64,000 nt of DNA from Luzula sylvatica. Taxonomy: Eukaryota; Streptophyta; Magnoliopsida; Poales; Juncaceae. The notes beneath the pieces are model-generated. The model did not search any database, was not told the origin of the DNA, and was given only the letters and a program-made list of their open reading frames with translations. The position numbers and the translations under genes were made by a program. Shown here in pieces: positions 20,977-32,468 of the stretch. The stretch covers positions 25,646,914 through 25,710,913 of the forward strand of contig OX326958.1 of NCBI GenBank assembly GCA_946800325.1, given 5' to 3'. The first letter of the stretch is position 1, and every line of letters starts with the position of its first letter.

Positions 20977-21114
20977 TGATTCTTTTCAATATGATTGCTA
21001 TGTTGGATTCATAAAAAATCCGAATTGAAATTCAGAAATGTTTCTACCTTACAGTCAAAATATATTTTGTTGTAATTAATAGATTATTCAATTTTGTAAC
21101 TTACCTACAAAATG

Positions 21115-21480
21115 TTTCGACGTTAAAGTCGCTCGAAGCGGGGGAGTGGATGGTTCCGGCGAACTGCTTCGACCATTGTTGGAAGTTGGGTTTACCAGTA
21201 GTGGCTCTGTGAGTCTGTTGCAATGGTCACCATGATAAGATCTTTTCTAAATTATTAAGGATAACATACTTTTTGTAAATAATTCAGCACATTTGTATGT
21301 TAGTGTCCTTCCATTGATCCAAAAGCCATTTTATGTTTCTTTTGATTTTCATACTTCTTTTGTATAGATAGATTATATAAAAAAAGAAGATAATTAGTAA
21401 CTTTACTTTACATTTTTGTTTTTTCAGTATTGTGCAAATACCTTTTGAGAATTAAAGGTGTAGTTATAACTTATAGATAT
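21115..21480 (+). repeat. Duplicate of DUF247 C-terminal/3' region
   Basis: Aligns with 11880-12185: shared blocks include AACTGCTTCGACCATTG, AAGTTGGGTTTACCAGTAGTG, AAAGAAGATAATTAGTAACT and AAATACCTTTTGAGAA. No upstream DUF247 coding part is seen next to it, so it is the 3' stump of a second copy. It shows that the duplicated neighbourhood extends to the far side of the LINE. Confidence 0.8.
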
Positions 21481-21728
21481 GTTTTTGTTGTGATATTCTA
21501 TAATCGTAACATCTAAACAGACACACAAGGCAATTAATTCATTAATATGAATATATATATATATTTTACAACTTGTATTATAGAATGAATAATCATTTCA
21601 TATTCAATTATTTAAACCCTAATACTGGAAAAAGAACATTTAATTCGGCAAGTTCATGTCCATTCATTTATAAGGAAAATGCTACAATAAAATAAGTTGC
21701 AGAATTGAAACTGGATTCACACAATTCA

Positions 21729-21954
21729 GAGGGCATATACTCTGCCACCAGATTTCAACACAACATCCTTAATTTCATAATTAATCCACTTAATTAACTT
21801 ATGAATTAACACATGTGAAATTGATTAACGTGATAACTAACAAATGATAATTAATATTTAAAAAATATTAATTCAATATTTCTTGTTAATTAAATGAGTT
21901 AATTAGGAAATTGAGGATGTTGTGTTGAAATCTCGTGACAAGGTAGAATTTTCC
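21729..21954. mobile_element. Foldback MITE
   Basis: The arm GATTTCAACACAACATCCTT (21751-21770) recurs inverted at 21907-21932 (GATGTTGTGTTGAAATC), with weaker complementarity outward to the stated ends. No coding content; target duplication not resolved. Confidence 0.55.
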
Positions 21955-22095
21955 TACCATTAATGACTTCATCGTGTCATGTGTCCCTCCATGTATCTCA
22001 TTTTTCTCTCTTTCTTTTCATGATAAGGTAAGAATGATATGATCACATAAACAAATCACAAATTTTACAAAAATACATAATTTATGATAATAATT

Positions 22096-22198
22096 TTTTT
22101 TTATGGTATCCGACATGCGGTCATTCTCGTTACTGATATATAATTTTTGTGATACCAATGAAAATCGAACCCACAATCTCTTACAACATGTGCTTCAC
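22096..22198 (-). mobile_element. tRNA-derived SINE (3' part)
   Basis: The reverse complement reads ATGTTGTAAGAGATTGTGGG then TTCGATTTTCATTGGTATC and an A-rich tail. It has the B-box pattern GGTTCGA-type of tRNA-derived SINEs. A 25-bp duplication with one mismatch flanks it (22071-22095 and 22199-22223, starting AAATACATAATTTATGA). Confidence 0.8.
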
Positions 22199-23869
22199 AA
22201 ATACATAATTTATGACAATAATTTATGACAATAATTAGCTAAATATGTATCTTAAATCAATACAAACATATGTATCTTGTGTCAAATTTACGATGAAATT
22301 ATATGTTCATATCATTATTCCGTCATAACGTCATTTTTATGTTATTATATTGCAAATGATCATTCTCTTGTATGAATTATACTACATAATTTTTTGTGTG
22401 TATCCGGATACGAAACGGTGATATTATTTTTTGTATACATGGGCCGGGTCTGTGTATTAGATACATACGACGATACAATAATTTAACATATAATATATAA
22501 TACGATACGATACGGATACGACGATACGGATAAATTCAGTTTTATAAAATATCCGCACAACATAGAATTGTCCCCAACTCAACATGAGTCAAAATCAAAA
22601 TGAAATCCCGAAATAAACGGCGAGGCATAATATAATTATCCTATTATTAGAATATATCTGAATTACCAGCTATTTTATTTTTGCACATGAATATAGCATA
22701 TGCTTTCAATGTTGCACAGTATTTTTGTATTACTGGATACTTCATTCTTTTATTGTTTTTTTCTAATTTAATTTAGTGTTGACCATTTCGTTATTATGAT
22801 TGTTTAACAACTCAACTCAACGACTTCTTTAGTACCTTAATATTTTAGTACATCAATTTATTTTTTACGTTTGAATTTGTATTATAATTATTACAACTTT
22901 AAAATTTTACAATATTATATATAATGAATTATTATTGGCTACGATAACTTTTTCTAATTTTAAATTATGGATTAATTTGTAAGTCAATAAAACGATGATC
23001 TACCGACTCGTTTATTGTATAACCACATTATCCACGCATGACATGCCTGATTGTCCAATAATGCAAACCAATCCTAATTGACCTTAACAATTTAACGAAT
23101 TTACAGGTATCCATTTGAAAGAATTCCAAGACCCTTTTCTAACACGCGTGCAAAAGTCAACAAGTCACCCCTCACCTGCCATAACCTCCAACATTATACA
23201 CCCACACTATACAACCATCCCTATGGCTGGTCACATATTTAACTATTAATCATTCATAACACAAAATTACATTTATTATGTAAACACAAAATCCAAATAT
23301 AGTTATTATATGGATAATTTTCTAAAATCCCCTAATTTTTTTTTTGGATATTCTAAAAAATCACCTATCCTTTTGGAAATTAAAACTATAGTACAATTAA
23401 AATAGTCTTCTATTTTTCATAGTAGTAATTAAAAAATATTTGTGTTATTTTTTATTAATTTTATTAGTTGTACAAAAAGTCATAAATATTTTTTAACATG
23501 TAGTGACTTCAAAAAAATAAATTATTAAATCTTGTGTTTATATAATTTTAATATATAATTTATAATTATGAAAAACTAACATCATATAATAATAAAATAA
23601 ATAACAATAAATAAATACCTTGAAAATATATTGATAGAAAAATATATGTTTAAACATCTAGTTTTTTATTTTTGTTCTCCTTTTATGTATTTTATTAATA
23701 GTTTCATGATATTTTAATTTTTAAATATTTGCAAGGTGTTCTCTTAATACTGTTGTTCATTTTATTATTGTTTTATGTTAGTTTTTCAGGTAAAAAAATA
23801 AAAAGTCAAACATATGAAATATGAAATATTAAAATTATATAAATATAACATATAATATATTTTTAAAAA

Positions 23870-24130
23870 GGGGAGTTCTATCATACACCCTTTTACAAAG
23901 GTATTTTGGGTATTTTAACAATTAATTATATTTGTAAAAGGGTGTATCATAAAATTTATCTTTTATGGAAATTTTTGTTTAAATGAACAACAAAAAATTC
24001 TAATTTAGTTAAACATTAATTGATAAATATATTTGATATTTTACCTTAAATATTCATAAATGGATAATTACTCCCAATACCCTTGAAAATGGATGTATGA
24101 TAAGCAAAGGGGTGTATGATAGAAGCCCCC
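23870..24130 (+). mobile_element. 261-bp Mutator-like MITE, copy 2
   Basis: Same element as 13055-13315 and 45620-45880, with the perfect 9-bp duplication TTTTAAAAA on both sides. Length is identical in all three copies. Confidence 0.95.
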
Positions 24131-25019
24131 TTTTAAAAATATTATAAGTTAAAATTAATAAAAATATTTTTTTAATTACTACATATATAAATAGAAAGGT
24201 ATTTTGGTAAAAAAAAAATTCAACACCATCTATGGTTAGTTTTAACTTATATTGCGCAGATACTTCAAAAGTCAAGCCGTATCGTATTGGATAGTGATAC
24301 TCGTCGAATACGTATCGGATACTCCACGTGGGGTATCCGAATATTTTATTTCAAAATAATAGCGGATACTTCTAACATATACAAAAATGTACTTGAAAAA
24401 TAAATAAAAATTTGAAATCGAAATAAATAAGTAATACATATAAATAGATAATTAAATAAAATAAATATTTACTTAATAAGAAGTTGTTTATTTAAAAACA
24501 AATTTATTTTATGTCAAATATATAATATATAAAACATTAAATATATAAATTATAATTAATAAAATAATAAAATATTATATATAATGGCCATATCTATCCT
24601 ATGTATTTATGAAAACTGTCGTATCGCCGTATCCGTATTGTGTCGGATACGATATCTGATATCCGTATCCGTATCCGTGTAACATTGGTTTTAATCTCTA
24701 TAAGCCTATTTGAAAATAAAAGTTTGGTAAATTGGGTTTTTTGGAGTTTTCAAAAAAATGTGAGTTTTTTTATAATATCCAACAAAGTTAGGGATTTGTT
24801 TGAAAATTGCCTTTATTATATTAAATGCAAATAGAAGGTGTTTTTATGGATAAAAATTTCCCAAAGGATTATTTTGCAAAATTGTCTAATGCCGTCCGCG
24901 TAATATAGTCAAAAGATCGGCGCACCAGCTAAACTTACGCCACCTCACGTCCTACTCCTTCCCAGTTCTCACTATCCGATCAACGATTGTCCATTTTTCT
25001 CTCCTCCTCCGCACCCACC

Positions 25020-27420
25020 ATGTTCTCCGATTCGGACCCTCCCAAGCCCGATCAGCCTCGATCTGACGCTAGGAAGTCATCTCCCTCCGGGGCGGCGGGT
25101 ACCGTCGGTACGTCGTCTTCTCCGACGGCGCCACAAGAGCTCACTCTTAGTTATCTTTGTGAGAAGGATAATAGTACTCCTGATCTGTTGTTTACTAGAA
25201 GCAACAACAAGGGGAAGGAGATCGCGCCTGATTCGCCTCCTAGAGAACGAGATTTTCTTCAGTTGGGACCCGTTGGAGGTAATAAGCGCCGCGAAGCTGG
25301 AGGAATTCAGCTGGCTGAGCCGGAAGAGAAGAAACCTAAGTTGGGGTCTTTGAATCTCTCTCTTTCGCTCAATTCGGCTGAACTGGCTGGTCCTGGTACT
25401 GGTATTGCTCCTTCTCAAACTCCCAGTGTGGGTACAGCTCATCCTGTACCGGTAAAACGGACGTTCAGTAGTAATACCCGTACGAATACCATAAATTCTG
25501 ACGATTTCAACCCTTCTTTGTCTTATTCATACTCAATGCCCTTTTCCCACAACCCTAGCTGTTCCCTTACAAGAAATTCAACAGAAAATTTCGATTTTTC
25601 AAGGGAAACCGAGCAAATTTGGCACGCCGGTGAGGGTACAAACGGCTCGGTACACAGCAAGTTCAAACCAATAGGAGATAGCATAGTATTTGCTAACCAA
25701 GGACCTGGTACTTCCACCTTCTTGAGAGGAAACATCCATCCGGGTGGTAATAATATTAACGGGTCTGATAACATTTCATTCTTTCCATCTGAATTACCAG
25801 CCGTACCGCCAGCTATCAGTAGTACACCAGTTCGAGTTCGGGTTAATGGGGTGACTGCCAGCTCGGATAGCGGGCGTGGTCTCGTCCCATCCCGACCCGA
25901 TAGAGTCCTCAGAGAAATCGCCTCGGAATCCATACCCGCAGTAGCAAGCAAACTACAAGAACTCCCAATCGAATCTCTCGAAGCCTTGCGAGAATCATGT
26001 CGCGCTTTAATTACCGTGCTGGAGAGAAAAGACGAGCTGGCGAGTCTCCAAAGAAAATTAGAAAGACGCTCAGACCTAACCCTAGAAACCCTAGCAAAAT
26101 CCCACAAAACCCAACTCGAAATCTTAGTCGCGATCAAAACCGGGATACCGGGTTTCGTATCGGGTAAAACCCGGGTCCCCCCAAACGAACTCGCCGAAAT
26201 GTTTCTCCTCACTAGATGCCGAAACTTAACCTGCAAGGGACTTCTACCCGTGGACGATTGTGAATGCAAAATCTGCGCGTCCAAAAAAGGGTTTTGCAGC
26301 GCGTGTATGTGTCCAATTTGTTCGAAATTCGATTGCGCGAATAATACCTGTTCGTGGGTGGGTTGCGATGTGTGCTCTCACTGGTGTCACGCCCAATGCG
26401 GGTTGGAAAGAAATTTAATCCGACCCGGCCCGACTTTAAAAGGTCCGGGCGGGACGACTGAAATGCAGTTTCAGTGTTTGGGTTGCGGACACGCGTCAGA
26501 GATGTTCGGATTCGTCAAGGAGGTTTTTAATTGTTGCGCGAAGATGTGGGGACCTGATGTTCTGATGAAGGAGTTGGATTGCGTTAGAAAGATTTTTAAA
26601 AATAGCGAGGATTTCGAGGGGAAGGGTCTCCATGCGAAAGCCGAAGAAGTTATTGGACTTCTTGGTAGAAAAATGGTATCTCCTGAAGCTGCGTGTAATA
26701 CCATGCTCGAGTTCTTCAAATGTGAGTTTTTAAAAAAAAAAAAATATCATTGTTTTTCAGGGGTAGAAACGTAATTTTTCCTCTTTTCGTAGACGGAGTA
26801 ACTGAATTCTCCGTAACGGGAAGCAAATCATCGAAATCCATACCAATATTAGCGCAAGCAGGCGGTGAAATGTCGCTCACGCCCTTACCGTCCAATAACC
26901 CGCCGAGTAAATCTGCGTTCAACTTCAAACCCGAAATGAATCTAACTCCGATCTCAAGCCCGATTCTTAGCCCGAGCCCGTTAGCGATGGAGACCCGTTA
27001 CGCGGCCTCGAGCAATAAAGAGGAGGAGGTGAAGAGCTTGGAGACGATAGTGAAATGCAAAGAAGCCGAGGCTAAGCTGTTCCAGCGGCTCGCCGACGAT
27101 GCGCGGAGAGACGTGGAGAAGTACAGACTGCTCGTCGGGGCCCGCGCGGACAAGCTGGAGGAGGAATACAACGCCTCGTACGCGGCGCTTGGTCTTCAGG
27201 TAATGCAAAATTAATAAAATATCGTCACGAGAGGAAATTGATTGACACGTGGGGATTTGATTAGGAGGCGGAGGAGAGGAGGAGGAAGATGATAGAGGAG
27301 TTGAAAATGTTGGAGGCCTCGCAAGGGGATTATCAGAAGATGAAGATGCGGATGCAAACCGAGATTGCGAGTTTGCTCGAACGAATGGAGGCTACTAAGA
27401 AAATGTGGGTTTTGAAATAA
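25020..27420 (+). CDS. OBE3: OBERON-type PHD-finger protein (OBERON 3 / TITANIA1-like)
   Basis: Three exons (25020-26721, 26793-27199, 27265-27420) give a 754-residue protein. OBERON proteins are nuclear PHD-finger regulators needed for shoot and root meristem formation in Arabidopsis. A long low-complexity N-terminus contains ELTLSYLCE and LGSLNLSLSLN. A conserved helical domain (SKLQELPIESLEALRESC) precedes a Cys/His-rich PHD region at about 400-490: CECKICASKKGFCSACMCPIC, then GCDVCSHWCHAQCGL and FQCLGCGH. Exon 1 joins exon 2 as FFK-YGVTEFSVTG, a family hallmark, so the acceptor is TTTTCGTAG at 26792 rather than the earlier TTTTTCAG. The C-terminus is a coiled coil (KCKEAEAKLFQRLADDARRD). 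The start is the first ATG of the frame. Length fits the OBE3 class better than OBE1/OBE2 (about 570 residues). It looks intact. Confidence 0.92.
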
Positions 27421-28212
27421 GTGAACAAAGTGTTTGTTTATTTGTTTGTTTTAGGTTTGGGTTTATTTGTGGTATGATTTGTTTTGTTGTATGTTGGTAT
27501 GGTATTTATGAGACTTGTGTATTTTAATTTAGGGTTGAGGAAACTAACTTGAACAAGGGTTTTGTGTTGTATGTTTGTAAGTCTGGCCGAGGCGAGGTTT
27601 TTTCGTAACTTGTCGATTCGTAACTAATGTAATATATGATTTATGTTGGAGGGTATTTTAATTATGTTAGTTGTCATTGTGTAAGACTACTATATCCAAT
27701 TGATATTGATATAAAACACAAGTAGAATTATGCATGCGAAAATTGAAAAGGATTTAATATACAAATAATATTAGATTATTTAATATTAATTGATATTTTA
27801 GAAATTATATATATTTTACAAGTGGTATTGGATGCTTGGTTTATACATTCAAAAACTTATATTTAACCAGTAAATCATAATTGAATTTACTTCATATAAC
27901 GAGGTATTTTCAAAATTATAGTTTCAAAAATGTATATAATATTATATATATGTTTTAGATACTCGTTAATTAATTTCGATTTTCATGTGTGGAGTCTTCA
28001 TTTATATAATTTTTTTTTAATATGTCAAAACTCTTTTTTTATTAGTTTACAAGAATATCATATTAAATCTTAAAGATACATAATAAAAAGAACTTAATAT
28101 CATATGATAGTTTAAGTCGAAGTTTAAAAATATAAATAATAGGTCATATATGTTATATAAGATTATAAATTATAAATATGGTTGTGATACATGAATGATT
28201 CTTCGTATTCAA

Positions 28213-28378
28213 AGGGTTTTTTTAAAGAGGAGGCGATTGCCTCTCTCGAGTTTGCATTAAACATAAAATTCGGACCTTTACAAAGTTCTCATAATTATAA
28301 CAATAAAACCAAGTCAGAGAGCAAATACATAGAAACTAACAGTTGGCTATCAATTTGTTGATATCTTTCTCGATCATA
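28213..28378 (-). mobile_element. Short 3' end of a LINE
   Basis: On the minus strand it ends TTTGCATTAAA-related sequence and CTCTTTAAAAAAA. The plus-strand GAGGAGGCGATTGCCTCTCT then TTTGCATTAAA matches the 3' end of the LINE at 48359-48793 (GGAGGCGAAAAGCCTCTCTC). Possible flanking duplication GTATTCAA (28205-28212 and 28379-28386) is short, so the 5' border is uncertain. Confidence 0.55.
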
Positions 28379-28412
28379 GTATTCAATAGAGTAGTCGAGT
28401 CGGCATTAAACG

Positions 28413-28524
28413 AGAAAATCCTCCTACTCCTCCCTTTTGTGGGCATCGAATGACTGTAATTTTGCAATATTACAGTCATTCGATTGACAGTAATGAAATC
28501 CTCGGCATTAATAGGAGGATTTTC
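28413..28524. repeat. Nested perfect inverted repeat (hairpin)
   Basis: An inner 14-bp perfect stem CGAATGACTGTAAT (28447-28460) pairs with 28469-28482 across an 8-base loop. An outer stem GAAAATCCTCCTA pairs with TAGGAGGATTTTC (28413-28425 and 28512-28524). The GGCATCGAATGA motif recurs at about 28588. Probably a miniature transposon remnant; other roles are possible. Confidence 0.8.
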
Positions 28525-28925
28525 TAGATCATATCTTCCTCATTTTTAATAGATTCCAATCCGACTCAGAGATTCGCATTTCGTGGGCATCGAATGAATA
28601 ATTTTGATTCAAGAATTATTCAATTATTCATCAATGATTCAAATTTTAATTTTGATACATGTCATATAATTTAACAATTTTAACAATTTGTGCAAAGATA
28701 AGTGAACAATAATGAATCGCGATGAACTAATAGAAACATATTTCCATAATAATCACGCAAAAAAAAATCAAACGTACCGGTAACAAAACACTACAAAAAC
28801 ATTGATATTACGGTTATATTCCCTCTTATTAAAAGTTCGAAACTAGAAATGGAGCCATTTCTAAAAGCACAAGAAAAGGTCAAAAAAAGATAGATTTCAT
28901 TACAAGGCGTTAAATTCGTGACGAA

Positions 28926-29945
28926 TTAGTTAGCTTTGAGACGCTTCTCAGTGGCTTCTAAGTCCTTTATTTCCTTGTGATACTTGCAAATGCGAAAAAT
29001 ACACCTACACATAACACAATTAACAATTTTGATTAGATTCTTTAGCAATGTTTAAAAATTAAACTAATGATTTTGATTTTCGCAAAAAAATGTACCAGTA
29101 GAGGAGGCAAGATGCGACACAGAGAATGGCGTTTCTTTGAGCTTTGAAGATCTGAATAATGAATCAATGGAAAGAAACGATTATTTAAGTACGTTTGAAA
29201 TTGGCAATTTCACGGTTTAAAATAAAGAAGAGATCTAGAAAGAGGAAGTTTGTACCGATTTTTCATAACGAGTTCTTTCCTCTGAAGTGCACATCTCAGA
29301 GGTGCACATTAATCTATGCTCATTCTTCCAGTACAAATCTGCGGCAAAAAAAAGACATGTTTATATTTGGAAAAAAGAAATTTAATTTAAAACAAGATCT
29401 GTTGATGCTAAAGTACAAAGATTTGATCCATATTCACACACTAAAACATAAAAGAATCCGAATTAATAGCGAATTATTCTCAGATCAGTCGAATTCAGAT
29501 TAAATCATACCTTTCGATATGACAATAGAGAAATTTCAGTTAGATTTTGTGCTTGATTGTGCCAAATTACGGATGATAGATCAGATAAACGATTACAAGG
29601 TCAATTTTTTTCTGCTAATGCCTATTACGAGTCCTTGAGATCAAGATCGAGCAATTTACAAAAAATCTTTTTACTTTACACAACTAAAAGCAATCATTGC
29701 GCTAGCATAATTAAATCAATCTATAACTGATTTAAAATCCCTTCAGATTTTTCAAGAGAGAGTGATTTGTTACCGAGAAGCAGGAAGGCAGAGAAAAATA
29801 GAACACTGGCGGCAGGCTGGAGGACTAGAGACGTCAGAGAGACGACCTGAGACTTGAGGAAGCGAGGCAAGGGGAAGGTAAGTAGCAACGCCAGCACAGC
29901 CTCCGCAGCCACGATCCAAGTGATTATCGTCCACTGCAACGCCAT
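28926..29945 (-). CDS. BAP31-like ER membrane protein
   Basis: Four exons on the minus strand (29945-29774, 29338-29256, 29151-29096, 29004-28926) give a 129-residue protein matching the plant B-cell-receptor-associated-protein 31-like family: multispan ER proteins thought to help membrane-protein sorting or quality control. Exon 1 encodes MALQWTIITWIVAAEAVLAL and two hydrophobic spans. Exon 2 encodes DLYWKNEHRLMCTSEMC. Exon 3 encodes IFKAQRNAILCVASCLLYW, the third span. Exon 4 ends KEIKDLEATEKRLKAN. All junctions keep frame (phases 1, 0, 2) with GT donors and AG acceptors, and the length matches the short plant members. The C-terminal coiled coil of animal BAP31 is absent, as usual in this plant subgroup. 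It looks intact. The first two residues after the signal-like start agree with the family's MALQW start. Confidence 0.93.
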
Positions 29946-30039
29946 TGATCAATCGATCGATCTCGAGAGCTCGGTTTTCTTGATTTCTTGGGTGCGAAGC
30001 AATCTGGATTCTGGAGAAGTAGATCGAATGGAGAAATAT

Positions 30040-30333
30040 CTTCTCGTCTCTGCGATGGGGACAAGTGTCCAGCGTAGTGTAGAAGAGACCACAGGGAGAA
30101 ATTTACAGAAAAGCCCCCGAATTATGTCTAAATTATAAAAAAATCCTATCACTGTGAGTATTTAAATTATATTTAGGTTGTGAATATTATAGTTATATTT
30201 TTCATTTTAATATAAAAATTAAATAATGTTTAGTATATGTTAGTTTAACTTGAAAATTGACCTACTTGAGCTACTTCCAAGTTTTTCTAGAAAAACATAA
30301 ACAAAATAAATATTTTGCACATATTAGTTTTTC
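30040..30333. repeat. Segmental duplication, left part (pairs with 36425-36660)
   Basis: From GATGGGGACAAGTGTCCAGC onward this BAP31-flanking sequence matches 36436 onward (GATGGGGCTAAGCGTCCAAC, then AGAAGAGCCCCCGAGTTATG). The match resumes after the nested elements at about 32470-33520 and 36660-37260. The 36 kb copy is therefore the empty-site version. Confidence 0.8.
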
Positions 30334-30531
30334 GGGGGATTTACATATTTACTCTTTGTTAAACTTAAAACTATATATTTATTTTTATTAAATTAAATAT
30401 CATATTTACCTTTCCATATATCTAAAATATCATATTTGTCCAAAAACTAAAAATCATCAAATTTCTCTGTTAAAATTAAAGATCAACAATTAAAATTATT
30501 ATTTTACCTTTTGCATATTTATGAACATTTC

Positions 30532-31471
30532 TGCATGTGATTCATTATGGAAATTTAATTAAAAAAATAACCCTTTTTTTGCAAATATTTCAAATATAAC
30601 CTGAAATTGGTTTTTAAATCCTGCCGGTACCGGATTTTAAAATCCCGGTGTGCTAATGACCTTAAAAACTGTGTGTGTCAGATTTTGCAGTATTAAACTA
30701 ATACTACCGGATTTTAAAATCCCGCCGTGTTATTTAACACTAAATACCAGACTTTAAAAATCCGCCGTGTTATTTAGCACTAATTACAAGGTTTTATAAT
30801 TTCGTAAAAATAATTAACACTAACCGGTGGATTTTAAAAATCAGCCGGTTTAACTCTTAATTAAATAGATGCTATGTCTCTCTTTGTATTGAGACTTGCA
30901 GTAAAACCCAAGTAAACATAATAGAATCGATTTATTTCAGTCCCTTTTAATCTCTGTTTTTTTTCTTCCTCGTACAAGAAACCATCACATCACATTCTTC
31001 TTCTTTCTCTTTTTCCCTTTCTCTGTTCTTTCTTGGGAATTGGGATTTTCTTCTTGGATTTATTTTGCGTGTGCATTGGGGCAATTTTATGGTTATGACC
31101 AAGTGCTGAGATCAAGATGTCCATTCCTTTAATTAAGAGTTAAATCAGCTCGTTTTTAAAACTCGTCGGTTAGTGTTAATTATTTTTACGGGATTATCAA
31201 ACTCGGAAAGTAGTGCTAAATAACACGGCGGATTTTTAAAATCCGATATTTAGTGCCAAATAACACAGCGGGATTTAAAAACCCGATAGTATTTGTTTAA
31301 TACTGCAAAAGCTGATACACACGGTTTTTAAGGTCATTAGCGCACCGGGATTTTAAAACCCGGTACCGGCGGGATTTAAAAACCAGTTTCAGGTTATATT
31401 TGGAATAATTACAAAAAAAAGATTATTTTTTGAATTAATTTTCCATAAAGGGTCACATGCAGAAATGCTCC
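30532..31471. mobile_element. Foldback Mutator-like element (inner)
   Basis: Perfect 9-bp duplication GCATATTTA (30523-30531, 31472-31480). Arms of about 340 bp start TGAACATTTCTGCATGTGA and (right, reversed) GGAGCATTTCTGCATGTGA, and contain spaced GGATTTTAAAATCC palindromes and TGTTATTTARCACTAA repeats. The central spacer (about 30870-31125) is of different composition, with a pyrimidine-rich tract TTCTTCTTTCTCTTTTTCCC like a plant 5' leader, so it may be captured. End sequence is shared with the element at 42754-45005. Confidence 0.92.
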
Positions 31472-32001
31472 GCATATTTACCCTTCTAAAGTTCCAAAAT
31501 ATCATATTTCCCCTTTAAAAACAAAAATATCATATTTATCTTCTCAATAATAAAAATAACATACGTAATCTTACTCACTCGACAAGAAAAAATAACGTTC
31601 TACAATTTAATAATATTTTTAGATATGATTATATTTTTGCATTGAAGTTATATTTTTTTATTTTTTGTTTTTGTCATTTAAGGTTGATAGAATGATTATC
31701 TTTTGGAATTTTATTGATGTATTTTTTTGTGTTTATATTGTTATATATGAGATTACATTATTTTATTCTTTGGGTAAATATGATATTTTTATTTTTAAAA
31801 AGGAAAATATGATATTTTGGATTTTTTGAAGGGTAAATATGTAAATGGTCAAATAGTAGATCGTTAATTTTAATGGAGAATTTGGATGGTTTTAATTTTT
31901 GGGTAAATATGATATTTTAGATTTATGAAAGGATAATGATATTTTAATTTTAAGAAGGATAAATAAGTAATTTTAAGTTTAAGAAAGGATAAATATGTAA
32001 A

Positions 32002-32453
32002 GGGTGGCGCTATTGCAAGAGCCACCATGACTAAATTGAGAGCGATTTCAATTTTGTTTTATCAAATGACCGTTATACCCATGTTAATAATGAATCGATG
32101 ATTGATATTTCTTACATTTATCTATGAGTTTATCACTTTTCATAAATCATGCAAATAAAATCTTTCATATATAAAAAATATTTTTGTTTTTAAATTTTTT
32201 CATCATAAAAAAACAATAAATTGTAACATGTCATATATATTTAAATATGAAAATTAATATATATTGATTGGATTTGGTTATTTCATAATATTAGGAAATT
32301 TTTTTTTGCATTATTCATGGAAGATATAAATAATAGTATATAAGTACAATAAATATCAATCACCATAAATAGGTGTATATAGTGGTCATTTGATTAAAAA
32401 AAATTGAAATTGCTCTCAATTTAACCATGTTAGCTCTTACAATAACGTCATCC
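32002..32453. mobile_element. Mutator-like MITE (452 bp)
   Basis: Perfect 9-bp duplication ATATGTAAA (31993-32001, 32454-32462). Inverted ends GGGTGGCGCTATTGCAAGAGC and GGATGACGTTATTGTAAGAGC, the complementarity extending about 75 bases (TTGAGAGCGATTTCAATTTT). No coding content. It sits in the right arm of the outer element, close to its end. Confidence 0.92.
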
Positions 32454-32468
32454 ATATGTAAATCTCCC

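Larger units (their letters stand above)
13708..20978 (-). mobile_element. Near full-length LINE (L1-type) with nested solo LTR
   Basis: Flanked by the perfect 14-bp duplication ATTCTTTTCAATAT (13694-13707 and 20979-20992). On the minus strand it begins with a GA-rich leader, has ORF1 (two CCHC knuckles) and ORF2 (endonuclease, reverse transcriptase, zf-RVT), and ends CCTTCAAAAAAA. Removing the LTR at 18798-20453 leaves about 5.6 kb, a normal plant L1 length. It landed upstream of the small peptide gene on the same strand. Three frameshifts and the LTR make it inactive. Confidence 0.95.
21481..24986. other. Intergenic region with MITEs and a SINE
   Basis: No gene seen. Besides the elements listed separately, GATACG/CGTATC-rich stretches at 22395-22540 and 24265-24690 look like decayed transposon ends; I could not define borders. 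The last 100 bases before 24987 are the leader of the OBERON gene. Confidence 0.6.
27421..28925. other. OBE3 3' flank and intergenic
   Basis: GT-rich OBE3 3' untranslated sequence to about 27660, then AT-rich DNA. Contains a short LINE tail and an inverted repeat listed separately. No gene. Confidence 0.6.
30334..32468. mobile_element. Palindromic Mutator-like element (outer of a nest)
   Basis: The left end GGGGGATTTACATATTTA and the reverse complement of the right end GGGAGATTTACATATTTA start long inverted arms built of AAAATATCATATTTRYCC modules (left 30334-30522 and 31481-31555; right about 31765-32001). Flanks TAGTTTTTC and TAGTTTTCA resemble a 9-bp duplication (7 of 9). Its arms hold two younger insertions, 30532-31471 and 32002-32453. 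No transposase frame. The module style matches the element at 3106-5828. Confidence 0.75.

Noticed and set aside
22395..24690. GATACG-rich stretches as the two ends of one transposon
   Set aside because: End sequences do not form convincing inverted repeats and no target duplication was found.
24987..25019. Upstream extension of the OBERON frame
   Set aside because: The frame there begins at TTG; the first ATG is at 25020 and fits the family.
25523..26284. 253-codon minus-strand frame
   Set aside because: Antisense shadow of OBERON exon 1; no family signature.
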